Notes: generated by a model from the letters alone, not told the origin. DNA of 64,000 nucleotides from Paraphysomonas bandaiensis (GCA_965644295.1 CBFFRP010000199.1:186001-250000); one strand, 5' to 3'; shown: positions 44,267 to 56,115, counted from the stretch's first letter. Made by a program: numbers and translations.

Positions 44267-45099
44267 ATGAACACCTCTGTACTGAGATCTGATTGGGATT
44301 CAACCCAAACAACAATTGAAACACTTGACTTATTACCATATGAAGGCAAGAAGAAGTTTGCAATCGTCTTACACAATATATGCACCCCACAAGAGTGTCA
44401 GGATTTCATTCGTATCTCAGAGGAAAATGGATACGAACAAGCTCTTGTAAGTTGTGATCTAGTTATCGATAGAGTTATTGACAAGATTCGCAGGTTAATG
44501 TTGGTGGTGGAAGACAGTGCTCTATGACTGATATACGCAACAATGATAGAAGTATAATTGATGACCCTGTAACTGCGGAGATATTGTGGCAGCGTATTCT
44601 ACTCGCTTGCCAGCATGATACTAACTTGCTACATGCACCATGGGTAGGAACGGGTTTATTCGCAGTCGGAATCAACGAGCGACTTAGATTCCTCCGATAC
44701 GACCCGGGCACATACTTTACACAACATTATGATGGCTCTTACAGACGTGGCAATGAAGCAGGAGAGTCACGCTGTGGAGAAACATCATATGTAACTATGC
44801 AGTTGTATTTAAACGAGGGGTTCGAAGGTGGGGCAACAAGTTTTTCTAAATTTGGAAGAGCCACCTCCCCTAACAGGTTAGATGTTATTCCACGTACGGG
44901 ATCTGTGTTACTATTTGAGCACCAGTGCTCTCACGAGGGTGCTGTGTTGATAAGTGGCCGTAAGTATGCGATACGATCGGACGTTATGTACACCACTAAG
45001 GGGGATCAGGAGACATATGCTCTCAACCCGATTTCGTTAAATAAGGTGCTGGAACCACCACCGTTGGAGAAGAAAAAAAAGCGTCCGTCTAACACCTAA
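44267..45099 (+). CDS. 2-oxoglutarate/Fe(II)-dependent oxygenase (prolyl 4-hydroxylase-like)
   Basis: Two exons, 44267-44446 and 44494-45099, with a 47-base intron (GTAAGT...TTCGCAG), give 261 residues. The domain reads ALVNVGGGRQ, IRNNDRSIIDD, LRFLRYDPGTYFTQHYDGSY (iron ligands His138 and Asp140), EGGATSF and SHEGAVLISGRKYAIRSDVMY (third ligand His207; the 2OG-binding Arg/Lys follows). All metal ligands are present. There is no signal peptide, so a cytosolic or nuclear prolyl- or small-molecule hydroxylase is likely rather than a collagen type. The C-terminus is a lysine-rich tail. Confidence 0.93.
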
Positions 45100-45838
45100 A
45101 AGCCAAATCCAGATGATGATGGGTGCTCAGTATCCTAGATCATAGCCGGTTGTTTTAATTAGAGTAATTCCACAAACGTAATCTTACTAATTTCTATCAG
45201 CATACTGTGCATTAGATCTATGACATATCTAAGCCGCCGTTTACCGTTTACACTCTACTAGAAACAGTACTGTAGTTTACAACTACAAATCTTTCCATTA
45301 GATACAATGTGTAAGATTATAGTTACTCCTGGTATCCGCCAGCGCTTGGTTCTATCAGGGCTAGGAAACAATATATTGAATTGCAATGCATTGTACAATA
45401 TATTGCAATATATCGTTTCCTAGCCCTGGTTTCTATTCCTTCACTTTGGCATTCAAAGCATTCACGGCACTGGGAAGTAATCAAATTCCCCAATGTTGTC
45501 ACCATCAATCCCTGTGAATACACTGAATTTCATAATTGATGTGTAGTAAGCTCAAATCATTATGTCATCAATGAACGCATTCAGGAAGCCAATTACTCTG
45601 TTGGGAAACTAACTCTTGTTCAAATATATGGCAATAATCTTAAGCGTTCGCTTAACACTGAGGTTCCAACTCATCCAACAAATTACTTCTTATATATCGT
45701 AGAGGTATAGTTACCACCAACGAATTCCTTAGCACTTGCTCAATTCATATGCTACCCCTCTACTTCGACCACTAGTGAACTAATTACATGTCATTCTCAC
45801 CCCAACTCACAACCACAGTTGCTACAACAGTGACATAA
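45100..45838. other. Convergent 3' gap with a miniature element
   Basis: Only the 73-bp palindromic element (45356-45428) is recognised; the rest is AT-rich without coding signs. Confidence 0.5.
45356..45428. mobile_element. 73-bp palindromic hAT-type MITE
   Basis: It begins CAGGGCTAGGAAACAATATA and ends with the inverse, CGTTTCCTAGCCCTG. The flanking 8 bases are GGTTCTAT (45348-45355) and GTTTCTAT (45429-45436), matching at seven of eight positions. The ends share CAGGGCT with the elements at 519 and 8082, so it is a related, shorter family. Confidence 0.85.
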
Positions 45839-46406
45839 TTAACTCTTCTCATGCATAGATGATTCGTCTTTATTGTCCTCAGTTTCTTTGCTTTGTTCGT
45901 CCAGTTCGTTATCACTATCTTCACTACTTGAATCGGAATTGCTATCATCTTCATCCTCGTCATCAGACATGGCTTTCATAATTTCACTAAAATAATCTGA
46001 GTTGTCGCCCTGGCACTTGAGTAGTGGCTCAAACTTGCATGCACACTTTTCAACAAAATCCTCATCATTGGCTTTCGCATTATCTACGCACTGTGCCCAG
46101 GCTATGAACTGAGTCACCGTGGTTAGATTGTGTACGCATAATTACTTACTACAATCTCACCTGGTCTCTGCAAGGAGAGTCTAAAAACATTTTACAAAGT
46201 GGGCATTTCTGTTTTTCAGCAAGCCACTCATCAGGATCCTCATCAGGTTTCACACTTGGAGTTGGTATTGTAGACGGTGCGTTTGTTTCAGGAACTCCCT
46301 TCAAGTCGTCAGCCCAGCTGGCTGCACCACGAACATTGAAAACAACTGCACCTGCAACCAGAGGTGTGGCAGTTTTTCTTAGAGCGAAAGCAATCCGACG
46401 CATCAT
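45839..46406 (-). CDS. GCK-domain (CHCH-like) protein
   Basis: Two exons, 46406-46161 and 46108-45839, with a 52-base intron (GTGAGA...GACTCAG), give 171 residues. The N-terminus MMRRIAFALRKTATPLVAGA is basic and amphipathic, resembling a mitochondrial targeting sequence. The spliced core reads CPLCKMFLDSPCRDQ, FIAWAQCVDNA, FVEKCACKFEPLLKC: the six-Cys pattern of the GCK domain, known in protists and plants and thought to be a CHCH-type disulphide fold. The C-terminal 45 residues are very acidic (Asp/Glu/Ser). A mitochondrial intermembrane-space role is plausible. It lies head-to-head with the LtrA gene. Confidence 0.9.
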
Positions 46407-46959
46407 TTCAATTTCTATTGTAATCCTACTACTATCACTATCTCGTGGATGTATTGTGTACAATGCAATATGGCTGCAACAGGAATGACTATAGAACTAT
46501 ACGTACATAGCTACATACATATATATGTAGCTATATGGAACGAATAGGAATACAGAATACAGAATACCATTCTACGTTTGTGTGGATGAGAGGAAGGTAT
46601 GCTGCTGTATACTGATAATACGTATAGAAACAAAGTATGTATGCATATAGCTGTATATGAATGTATATATGTATCTGATTGTGTTCACTCTGTATACGTA
46701 TGTATATATGTGTCCAGTGTATACAGCTGTATATATGTCGTATATGTTATGTATAAAGGTGTATTTGTAGTGAGGTTTGATGTATTTGTAGAGATCTCAG
46801 TGCGTACAGTGTATATGTACAGCAGTACCAGTACACGTACACGTACACGTACACGTATAGATACAGGGGGAATCTATCTCACAGCACAGTCATATGAATA
46901 GACCAGCATGTTAATATATACATAGATACATGACCCTATATGTTTAATACTAATTGAAC
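46407..46959. promoter_or_regulatory. Divergent promoter with GTACAGCAGTAC and GTACAC tandem repeat
   Basis: GTACAGCAGTAC lies at 46817-46828, immediately followed by four GTACAC units (about 46831-46856). GCTGCTGTATAC is at 46601-46612 and GTATACAGCTGTATA near 46720. The gap is 554 bases. Confidence 0.6.
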
Positions 46960-48875
46960 ATGTCCAGTACTGCAAGCAATGCATTTGATGACTCTTATAT
47001 GCAGAGGCGGACGTCTCTGACGGCTGCTATACGAGAGGCTGTATTAGATATGCATATCAAGAAGCATGTATGGAAACCCCCTCAATTACATAGAGACACA
47101 CATTTACCACCAACATTTGCTGCAACTGGTGGAGAGGTTCGGTCGAGATATGATACACATCGGGAGGAGACCTGGTATGAGCTGTTCTATGATCTAGTGT
47201 TTGTTGCAGCCGCTATACAGATAGGGCACATAGCACAGTCTGATATATCTGTTATCGGGTTGTTTAAGTCTGGTCTTATGTTTGCTGTAATGCGAGCTAC
47301 CTGGGATCAGCTAATGTTTTATCAAAATAGATTCGACACGAAAGATCTCGTCCATTATGTGTACTATTTGGTACAGGCTATGTGTGCGTTTATAATGGCA
47401 GAGCATTTAACGGTTGATGAAAATGATGGTAAATGGGATGAAGGTCGTAACTTAGTTCCCTTTGCAGTAGCTGTAGTTACGGCTAGGTTGTTAAATTCCG
47501 CCATGTATTTCCAAGTAATGTCGCTATCCACTGCTTATAGACACCACCTGTTGGCCGTATCCCTATCTCTTATATTTGCGGCTATTGTTTACATCTTACC
47601 AGTATTACTACCTGGACAGTATTATGTATACTGGATGACAGCCCTTATGTGCGAGCGTACGTGTGTTATGCTGTACATTCGCTACTTTATCCCCAATGAC
47701 GATTCAGCTTTACTGGCGCCTTGGCATATGGGTCATCTTATACACCGTGAAGTACGAACCCCTTATATCTTCACAATATAGTACAGCGCACCTATATGCA
47801 TGAATTCACTGTGGTTGTGGTAATTGTTCACTGTGTTTTGCTATGTAGTGGTACAATATATAATACTTTTGGGGAATCGATACGTAATTTTGTTATGTTC
47901 ATGATGTACGAGATTTCCCCGCTTTTTCCATTTTAACATAGTATGCAGGGCACTTTTATCTTATTGATTCTCGGAGAGGCAATTATTCAGCTCGTGCAGC
48001 ACCCTGGGGGTCTTGCAGCTAATGACTATGCTCGTGGATTAATGGGATTTGCTACTGTTTTCAATGTAGGAGATATGTACTATCAGCAGCAGCTTCTCGA
48101 GAAAGAAGTTATTCGTGACTATCATACCAAGTCACCATCTTATTTGTGGATCTCAGTCCACCTTCTGTTGTCAATGTCAATTCTTTTTTTTGCTGCAGGA
48201 ATCAAGCTAGTGTATGACGAGGAGTTAGGAGAGAGGAAGGTTAAGGAGGAGTTGTTAATGTGTACATCGGCCTCTATTTGCATTGGTTTAATATTTGTAC
48301 TGCGTATGCAATACAAGGGTGTATTTTATGCCGGAGTTAATTATTATCGATATCTCTCTTATGCTTTCCGATTTAGTATTGCCGGGATATGCGCGACTAT
48401 CCCAGTGTTTACACATGATTCAACTCGGTCAGTGGGGGCACTTTTCGTGCTTACGAGCGTGCTTGTCGTACAGGTACAAGTTGTTTACATATTGCGCCTT
48501 AAATGTGTATCATGAAATCTTTATTGACGTGCCGGGATATATATCTAATTACACTGTGCACAGGATTTATTTTCCCACAGTGCCAGCGTCAGTCGTACAA
48601 ACAGCATTTGCTCATCTGCTCAAACTGGAGTTCCAAAACCTTCTGCTGATTTCTTTGAAGACTCATCCTCCAGGTAATTGGTCTATATTCTTTATGAAAC
48701 TCCTGCTTGTGCTTGGCTGTAAATGAAAGTTCCTGTGTTGATTTACGAATTCAGCGGAAACAAACATCCTGCGTTCGATATAAACTACGAATCGGAGGTG
48801 GAATCCCTTGTTCAGTCTCTGATAGATTCTGATAAGGTAAACCATGAGAACTCATCGCAACCTAGCGAGGAATAG
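46960..48875 (+). CDS. LtrA-family (low temperature requirement A) multi-pass membrane protein
   Basis: Four exons, 46960-47751, 47949-48473, 48564-48673 and 48755-48875, give 515 residues. The first intron (197 bases) is long for this locus; its acceptor TATGCAG restores HLIHREGTFILLILGEAIIQL, the LtrA hallmark (HLxERFGxFxIIxLGE). The first exon has ETWYELFYDLVFVAAAIQIGH, another family signature, and several membrane helices (about ten in total). The C-terminal tail is Ser/acidic and cytosolic-looking. LtrA proteins occur in bacteria and several protist groups; function is not established despite the cold-related name. Confidence 0.92.
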
Positions 48876-49336
48876 GACTTTTTTCGATTTTTCCTTATCA
48901 AAAATTTGTTGTTATGAGCAGTTTTACAATGTAATTAAAACTAAGCGTGCATATGAAACATTAGTGGGATAATAAATACTCCAATATTGTATTAAATTAT
49001 ATTTTATCAGTTTAATGTTTCTGTAGTATGACGTTGGTGTGGTTGGAACAAGACACCTGCAAAATCAAGAATTTCGACCATTTGTATCATGATTGACGAT
49101 AACTTTCTGGCCCAGTACCAACGTACCAACAGCGTTGTGACATCTGAAAGCCCTATATTCGTTTAACAATCCTTCCACTTAAACAAAAATATAATCGCTT
49201 ATAATTAATAATATAGATAGCAGACATCAACAATTAGCAATTTAGATGGGCTAGTACTTAATAACACCACCCGCGCCGATTAGAAAAAAAAATACTACCA
49301 TATATACATTTAAAAACATATATATTGAACAAATGA
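48876..49336. other. Convergent 3' gap
   Basis: AT-rich, no feature recognised. Confidence 0.5.
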
Positions 49337-52300
49337 CTATTGCTTAGCACTCGTTAAAAACCTCATTCCGATGTAAACCAAAAACTTATGAGTACCCAGG
49401 ATCAGTAAAAGAAACACGAACTGTCGATACAGAGGGTAATCCCATCCATAGTCACTCAGCAATGATTCGAAATCCGCGGCAATGTGATCATCCCCTTTCA
49501 GTTGGCTAATGAACATAATGCCCATATACCACTTGGCCGGGATAACATATGTCATCCACCGATACCAGAGCTTGAACGTGCTTATCATTGCAGCATATCC
49601 GCATAACATTGATTGCATCGTCAGAGTCAGAGAGGGGAATATTAAAACATTTACCATGGTGTTTGGAGTAAACGTTGAGACAAAAACACCCAAATGTAGA
49701 TTAGCAATTAGCTGTAGGTAAGTCACAGCATAAAACTCAAGAAAATATTTAGTTCCATGTCTCATATCAGATATTGTGTATACTGGAACGAGGACGGCTA
49801 GCACCACGATAGCAAGAGCAATAGAGGTAGAGAATCCCGATACAACCCACGAGGAAAATGTCGATGTGGCGTTGGCATCCCTTTCCCTGTAAAATATCAC
49901 TTTGTCATCTTGCCACATGGGGACTATCTCAACCATCCAGAGATTGGTTGTGATGTACACGACCAGAGAGAGGCCAGTATAATCCAATACACTTCCATCT
50001 GGTGTCAAATCACCCCATACGTATCCTACAACAAAACCGTCAGTCGGAAAAATCATGAGGTGGAAATGCGTGGATTAAACTACCTAAGAGACAGCCCAGC
50101 AGCACTGCTCGCAAAAATGTCGTTATCCAGAACTTGTATCGTCTTATTTCTTTAAGTAGTTCTCGCTCCAAGAGAACGCGGATTGTTATCGGAGATTTCT
50201 TCACGTCTTCAAAATCGGCTAGTATATTTTCCAGTATCACGTCAACCATCACTGCCCACATGGCCCGTTTCGATTTCCTGGAAACTTCTGGAATCAGTGA
50301 AACGAGTTCAACTTCTCCGCCAGGATTAGGTCTAATAGTATTGCTGCTATAAAACTGCTTTCTGGCCATCGATGCAAGATGGTTAAGTGAATGTCTACAC
50401 GATGAGGACGCCATGCCATCTCGGGTTTCCATTGCGGCGTGAATTATAAAATCAGCTGTATTAGTTGAAACGCCAGTAAATCCACATGATCGCAGGTAAT
50501 TCTCACAGCTACATGCCGGACCAAAATACAGCACATGACCCTGACACACAGTAGTTCGTAAGTCGACAATATCGAAACTGATAATGTCCGAAACCGCGCG
50601 TGTACAACAAACATAGCAAATAGTGCGTTACCTCAGATAGCAAAAGGAGTTTGTCAAACTGTTCAAAGAGGTAAGGAGAAGGAGAGTGGATCGTACAGAT
50701 TAGAGTTCTACCGGAAGTGGCAAGTGTCTTTAATCCACGCACCACAGTTCTTGCAAGGAAACTATCCAGTCCTGTGATGAGAATGCAATTAAAATAATAA
50801 TTGAAATAATATACATGTATGATACCTGTTGTCGGCTCATCTAGGAACACCATTGATGGCGAGTTCACAATCTCAACCCCAATAGTCAGCCTTCTAAGCT
50901 GTCCTCTACTGATCATGGAATCTCCAATCACCCCAACTTGATGGTGTGCAATATGCGCCAAACCCAGTACGTGCAAAGTCTCTTCAACCATGTCTCCAAT
51001 CGACGCAGTACAAGCTGTTCTCTGGCGCAGCATTGCGGCAAACTCTAGAGTCTCCTTCACAGTGAAAAGCGGGAAATGTGCATCTTCCTGTAACACGTAT
51101 GCAAATGTCGGGGACGCTTCACTTGCCACGCTGTTAGCTATCTTCATGCCGGGAAACAAAGAACCATTAACCTGTATGGCACCTCCAACAATTCCAACGT
51201 TCGTCCTACCCGCTAAAACATTCAATAACGTCGTTTTGCCTGTTGTAACAAAATATCGAAACCCAAAAACGTCAGAGAATGTCAGTTCATTTGATAAGGT
51301 CAAAATACCTGACCCGCTCACACCCATAACAGCACACATTTCGCCACTATTCACGGTGCCATCGACTCCTTTCAACAGCTGCTTGCCTTCCTTCCTCTCA
51401 AGAAAATCGCCCGGTAGTGTATACGTCACATTCTGAAACAAGAAGTTAACCATTCTGGAAGTAGGAAATGGGGTAGCCGGAGAAAATAAATCATCTTTTT
51501 CAAGATCAAATTCATCGACGGTGTTAGTATTGTTTTCGTCTTTAAAATCTTCAGTGAGAGCATGAGAAGCAGTGCAAGAGTCAGGGGACAGAATTTGCTT
51601 TGAACTATTCAATGGATTGACAGCTTTGGTGTAATTAGCAGCAGGGGAATTTAGCTCATGTGTGACGACGGGTTTGGGAGCGTAAAGAGAAATTAAAATA
51701 AGAAGCTCCAACCCAATGAAATATACAGCCACCACCCACGCAGAGCGGTGAAACTCGAAGTTATCATACTCAAATATCTCCAGAACAATATTGCCTTGAT
51801 GTCTCATTATATCCTCGAACTCATTCATCATCAACTGTCCAGTGCACCAGCGCATGAACGATGCATATACAGCCCACCGTAGCCACTCCGGCAGATCCGA
51901 TTTTTCAACAAAGTAACCAGAAAAAACTAGTTGGGCACAACACAGAATGGCCATCAGAACGAAGCCCTGAATGGCAGAGAAGCTGATATGGGCACACAAT
52001 TGAGCCTGGGCATAGCCGAGAAGTGACCCAAACATTACCATATAAGCAAATCTAAACCATTCTTGATGAATTCCGGACATGTAAAACATCAACACAATAA
52101 AACAGCAGGTACCCAAATACAAAGTGGGAACATCCACGAGTAACAATGCTAGCCACCTTGCAAATGAAGAATACAATTTGTTGGCCTGATAAGCAAAGTT
52201 ACAGTCAGTACAGCCAAGAGCGTTATAAGCCATCCATAAAGCTTACCTGCTCTTTGTTGCAGTATCTACTCATCGCATACATGGACGGAATAGGTACCTG

Positions 52301-53584
52301 ACTAAAGTTTAAATAACGACTATACTATCGCTACTGAGTAACCTACCATGTTGATAACCACGATAAACAGGGGAACTGCAAAGCAAAGAGTAACGTTGTT
52401 GTATACATAGGGGCTTAGTGTGATTCCTTCTTTACTAGGATAAACAAATGAATCCAACTCCGCCAGCTTGTCACCGTTGCGATAGTATATAATCCCGTAA
52501 AAGAGTCCTCCCAGCAAATTACGGGCGAACATTCCGCGGACTCCATGTAGTGTACGAGCAGTATACAGACCGTGGCGACAGGTTAACACCCATATTTGAG
52601 AGAGCAAAGGTAGGGATTTCCTCCTCTCAATATCGAAGTCGCTATTCTCATCAATAACAGAATTCTCGCAGGTGTTTTCGAGTGACCTCTTGTTCCATGC
52701 TTCAACCAGGTGAGCGACGTCGTTGTTGTTACTCATGAGGTGTACAGCAAACTCTACAGTATCTATTTTATGACCCGCATCAGGAACAGTATATCCCACT
52801 TGCATCAGGTATGAATCTAACCCACTAATAGGCCCATCATAAACAATACTGCCCTTTCCAATGAGGACTAAATGGTGCCAAGCACTCAGCATATCAACGG
52901 ATGGTTGGTGTACGGTAGCGATAACAGTTTTATTGTGATTGACCGCTAGGTCTTGCAATACCCGAGCCAGCTGTAAAGATGTGGTCGAGTCCAGTCCTAC
53001 GTAATAGTGTCAATAAAATAACTGCAGCCTTTAATTCATTTTGACTACGACATCGTCATACCTGATGTGGGTTCGTCGAGACATATTACTGTGGGAAACG
53101 ACAACAGTTCATTGGCTATACTCAGCAGCTTTTTCTGTCCTCCAGATATTCCTTTCTTTAATTCCGAGCCAACATATACATCAAGAATGTGTGTTAAATT
53201 CATTGTGTCAGCAATTTCTTGACACAAGGTCATACACTCCTCGTGACTCATCTGTCGGCCAACCCGCAACATTGCAGTGTAATATAGATTTTCTAATACC
53301 GTAAACTCTTCAATATGAAAATCAAAACATTCTACATGAGCAACAAGTGACTTTAACTCTGATTTGACTGGCTTTCCTGCTATATAAATATCTCCTGATG
53401 TGAACCCACTTGTCTTTGTACCGGATAATAAATCCATTAGTGTTGTCTTTCCTGCTCCACTGGGTCCCATTATAGCAGTAACTGAGTGAGGAGGTATACA
53501 TACAGATGTTGGTTGGAGTACATGTATTCGACCTCCCCATGTGTCATTGACAGAGTATGTTAAGTCCTTTGTTTGTACACTCAT
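49337..53584 (-). CDS. Full-size PDR/ABCG-type ABC transporter (about 1266 aa)
   Basis: Eight exons, 53584-53062, 52996-52347, 52297-52247, 52185-51309, 51239-50826, 50771-50632, 50540-50084 and 50025-49337; their sum is 3801 and closes. The order is NBD1-TMD1-NBD2-TMD2. NBD1: GPSGAGKTT, GISGGQKK, LDEPTSGLDS, HQPS. NBD2: GVSGSGKTT (split by an intron), LDEPTTGLDS and a weakened signature SRGQLRR in place of SGGQRRR. An acidic linker (about 600-670) precedes NBD2. The protein is shorter than fungal and plant PDRs because the first NBD begins close to the start. PDR transporters export lipids and amphipathic compounds across the plasma membrane. The two introns flanking the NBD2 Walker region are multiples of three without stops, so the genomic frame reads straight through them. 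Confidence 0.92.
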
Positions 53585-54176
53585 TGATGGTTATATAAGA
53601 CTGTTTCAATAGTGTACAGATATAGAGGGGGGGGGTGATGGTTAGAGAGGCTATAGAGGTGAGGTGAGGTGTGTCGGATGAGAGAGTGATACTATGATTT
53701 GAATACTAAAACCACCATACAAACTATTACACTGACTTTATATTGATATGATTGGCTGTATATTCCCCTACATATCTTTTTATATGTACTGCTGTATGTA
53801 TGTGTGCACTGCTGTATGTATGTATGTGTGTACTGCTGTATGCATGTATCTACTGCTGTATGTATGTATGTATGTATGTATGTATGTATGTATGTATGTA
53901 TGTATGTATGTATGTATGTATGTATGTATGTATGTATGTATGTATGTATGTATGTATGTATGTATGTATGTATGTACTGCTGTACGGGCCGGGTCGTTTT
54001 TTTTTTGCAGTTTTCGGGCAAGACCGCGAGCCAACAACATACATGCATACATACATACATACAGCACTGTAGATATATAGGAATCTATATACATATAGGA
54101 GTATCTTCTAGTTATTCGACATATCAGACAATCAAACAATCAGTGAAGCTCACATCAGTCTCTCAGATTAACTAAA
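53585..54176. promoter_or_regulatory. Divergent promoter with five ACTGCTGTA elements around a TATG array
   Basis: GTACTGCTGTA occurs at 53786-53796, 53830-53840 and 53974-53984 (the last as GTACTGCTGTAC); GCACTGCTGTA at 53806-53816; CTACTGCTGTA at 53850-53860. The TATG microsatellite lies inside the cluster. The gap is 592 bases between the PDR transporter and the hydroxylase gene. Confidence 0.65.
53858..53976. repeat. (TATG)n microsatellite
   Basis: About 29 uninterrupted TATG units. All long Cys/Met/Tyr/Val or Tyr/Ile/His frames over it are artefacts of the repeat. Confidence 0.97.
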
Positions 54177-55043
54177 ATGAATATCGAATTACATACTTTA
54201 AAGAATATTTGGAATCATTATATTTTAATCCCTAATCAACAATATTTTGGTGAATATACTGAAATATTCTTATTTATTATTGGAAGTCAAGTGCTTCATC
54301 TCATATCATTCTGGTCACACTGTATCCTACTAGCCATTATTGATCTAAATCCCATATATTTCTCATGGTTTCATCAATGGAAAATTCAAAAAGACTGTTT
54401 TATTGATACAAAGAAATATAAAAAAGCTATTTTTATGGCATTATTTAATCAATTTTTTGTTAATATACCATTTGCTGTTGTGGCTTATGGGATATATACA
54501 ATAAAAGGAGGAATTGCTTATGATGTTGATAGTTTTCCAACTTTAGGACGACTACTTCTTGATTTTATTGGATTTATTGTCATTGAAGAACTGCTATTCT
54601 ACTATGGTCACCTTTGGATGCATCTTCCTCAGTACTACGCCTCATATCATAAGCAGCATCATGAATTCACAGCTCCGGTTGGCGTTGCATGCATATACGC
54701 TCATCCAGTAGAGCATGTACTATGCAACTTGTCTCCTATCGTTGCTGGACCTCTCTTTATGAATTCACACCTCTTTTCTTATTGGGCATGGCTCACGTTC
54801 GCTGTGTTCAGTACAATTGTATCCCACTCTGGGTATCATTTTCCATTCCTTCCATCGAGTGAACGGCATGATTTCCACCACTTAAAGTTTAATGTTAACT
54901 ATGGTCCTACAGGGTTATTAGACTGGCTGTGTAAGACCGACACGACTTTCAATAACACAGCTCAACAGGCACGAAACCGTGTTTTTTTCAGCCTCTCTGA
55001 TGTTCAATACATGATGCAAGACAGTAATGCGAAAGTGCAGTAA
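54177..55043 (+). CDS. Fatty acid hydroxylase/sterol desaturase-superfamily enzyme
   Basis: One exon, 288 residues, with about four to five membrane helices. The di-iron histidine boxes are complete: HLWMH (145-149), HKQHH (158-162), a conserved EH at 179-180 and HDFHH (231-235). This pattern fits the C4-methylsterol oxidase, C5 desaturase and cholesterol 25-hydroxylase group (FA_hydroxylase, PF04116). An ER-membrane sterol or lipid oxidation role is expected. The substrate cannot be assigned. The first 130 codons are strikingly AT-rich; by hand count only 6 of the first 31 codons end in G or C. Confidence 0.93.
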   Translation: MNIELHTLKNIWNHYILIPNQQYFGEYTEIFLFIIGSQVLHLISFWSHCILLAIIDLNPIYFSWFHQWKIQKDCFIDTKKYKKAIFMALFNQFFVNIPFAVVAYGIYTIKGGIAYDVDSFPTLGRLLLDFIGFIVIEELLFYYGHLWMHLPQYYASYHKQHHEFTAPVGVACIYAHPVEHVLCNLSPIVAGPLFMNSHLFSYWAWLTFAVFSTIVSHSGYHFPFLPSSERHDFHHLKFNVNYGPTGLLDWLCKTDTTFNNTAQQARNRVFFSLSDVQYMMQDSNAKVQ

Positions 55044-55600
55044 CCTTAACATAACTTTTCTTTTTCCCTCTTTGTCTTGCACTGAGGGTTGTTGAGCAAA
55101 AATAACGAATGTGGCGCTGAATAATTCTCACTAAATTAAATGTTTGAGCTGCCTCTGATACTATGTAATTCAGGCACTCTGATCATATTTTGTGTACTCA
55201 TTATGCAATTTCTTTTAACTAATATATTAATGGTGGTAAAAGAAGACTTCAGAAATATTAAAAATGCTATCAAAGAAATATAAATAGAAGAACAAATACA
55301 CGTTAGTTATGAACCGAGCAGTACATAGTATATATGTATATATGCGTGCATAATAATTCTTAAGAACGTAGTTTTTATTTTAAGCTGTAATCGTATTGTA
55401 ATAGAAGTAATGTTGAATAGGTACGTCACATACACAGAAATCGAAGAAATATAGTCGAGGCTCTTATCAATTCTATGGATAGTTAAAAATTTAACTTCAG
55501 AGTGATATTAACTAAATTAATGTCGCCTTTACTAACAACCAATATTATCATATCTTTGATTGTCACAATATTATTATGCATTCAACATGTTTCAGTTTCA
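55044..55600. other. Gene-free stretch
   Basis: 3' flank of the hydroxylase gene, AT-rich, no feature recognised. Confidence 0.5.
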
Positions 55601-55979
55601 CTATCCCCATTCTATTTTTTCGTCGTCAATAGTCCAATTTCATGGCAATCACGACTCCAAACCACCGTCGCTCTATCCTCTACAGATGCAGAATTTATGG
55701 CTCTATCCTCAGCAGCATGTCAGGAGACTATTTGGCTACGATCACTACTTTCGGCTTACAGCTACTATTTTCAAAATGTATTTGGTGCAACAACAAGGGA
55801 GCCTCAATCCTGTACATCACCGACACAAAAAGCACACCGCCATTAGATACCACTGTATACGAGAACAAGTTACCTCGCATTCCATCATTATGAATCACAT
55901 GCCCACAAATGAAATATTGGCCGACATTTTCACAGATTGCGAGATTCTGGAGCAGGCGCAATACCCGCTAGTAAATTAA
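55601..55979 (+). pseudogene. Copia-type retrotransposon RNase H remnant
   Basis: The sequence ISWQSRLQTTVALSSTDAEF, then MALSSAACQETIWLRSLL, is the typical Ty1/copia RNase H signature. It continues in another frame as KHTAIRYHCIREQV and MPTNEILADIFTD, the usual C-terminal end. The frame change and missing upstream polyprotein show a dead 3' fragment. No LTR was identified. Confidence 0.88.
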
Positions 55980-56115
55980 GATCTTTAGAAAATCGCAACA
56001 TTCAATGAGAGATATTATACGCTTCGTATGAGTTAAATATGGTATTGCAGCGCAAAATGTTTATTAGTACAATATCCACAGGACCTATACTTGCCACAAA
56101 CTTTTACTTTGTATA

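Noticed and set aside
50509-52233. A single 574-codon exon in the PDR gene
   Set aside because: It reads through two stop-free introns that interrupt Walker A and the D-loop, and a third near its end; splicing restores the family motifs.
53692-54175. Several open frames of 68-123 codons on both strands
   Set aside because: They translate the TATG microsatellite into Tyr/Ile/His/Thr or Met/Tyr/Val/Cys repeats and have no other content.
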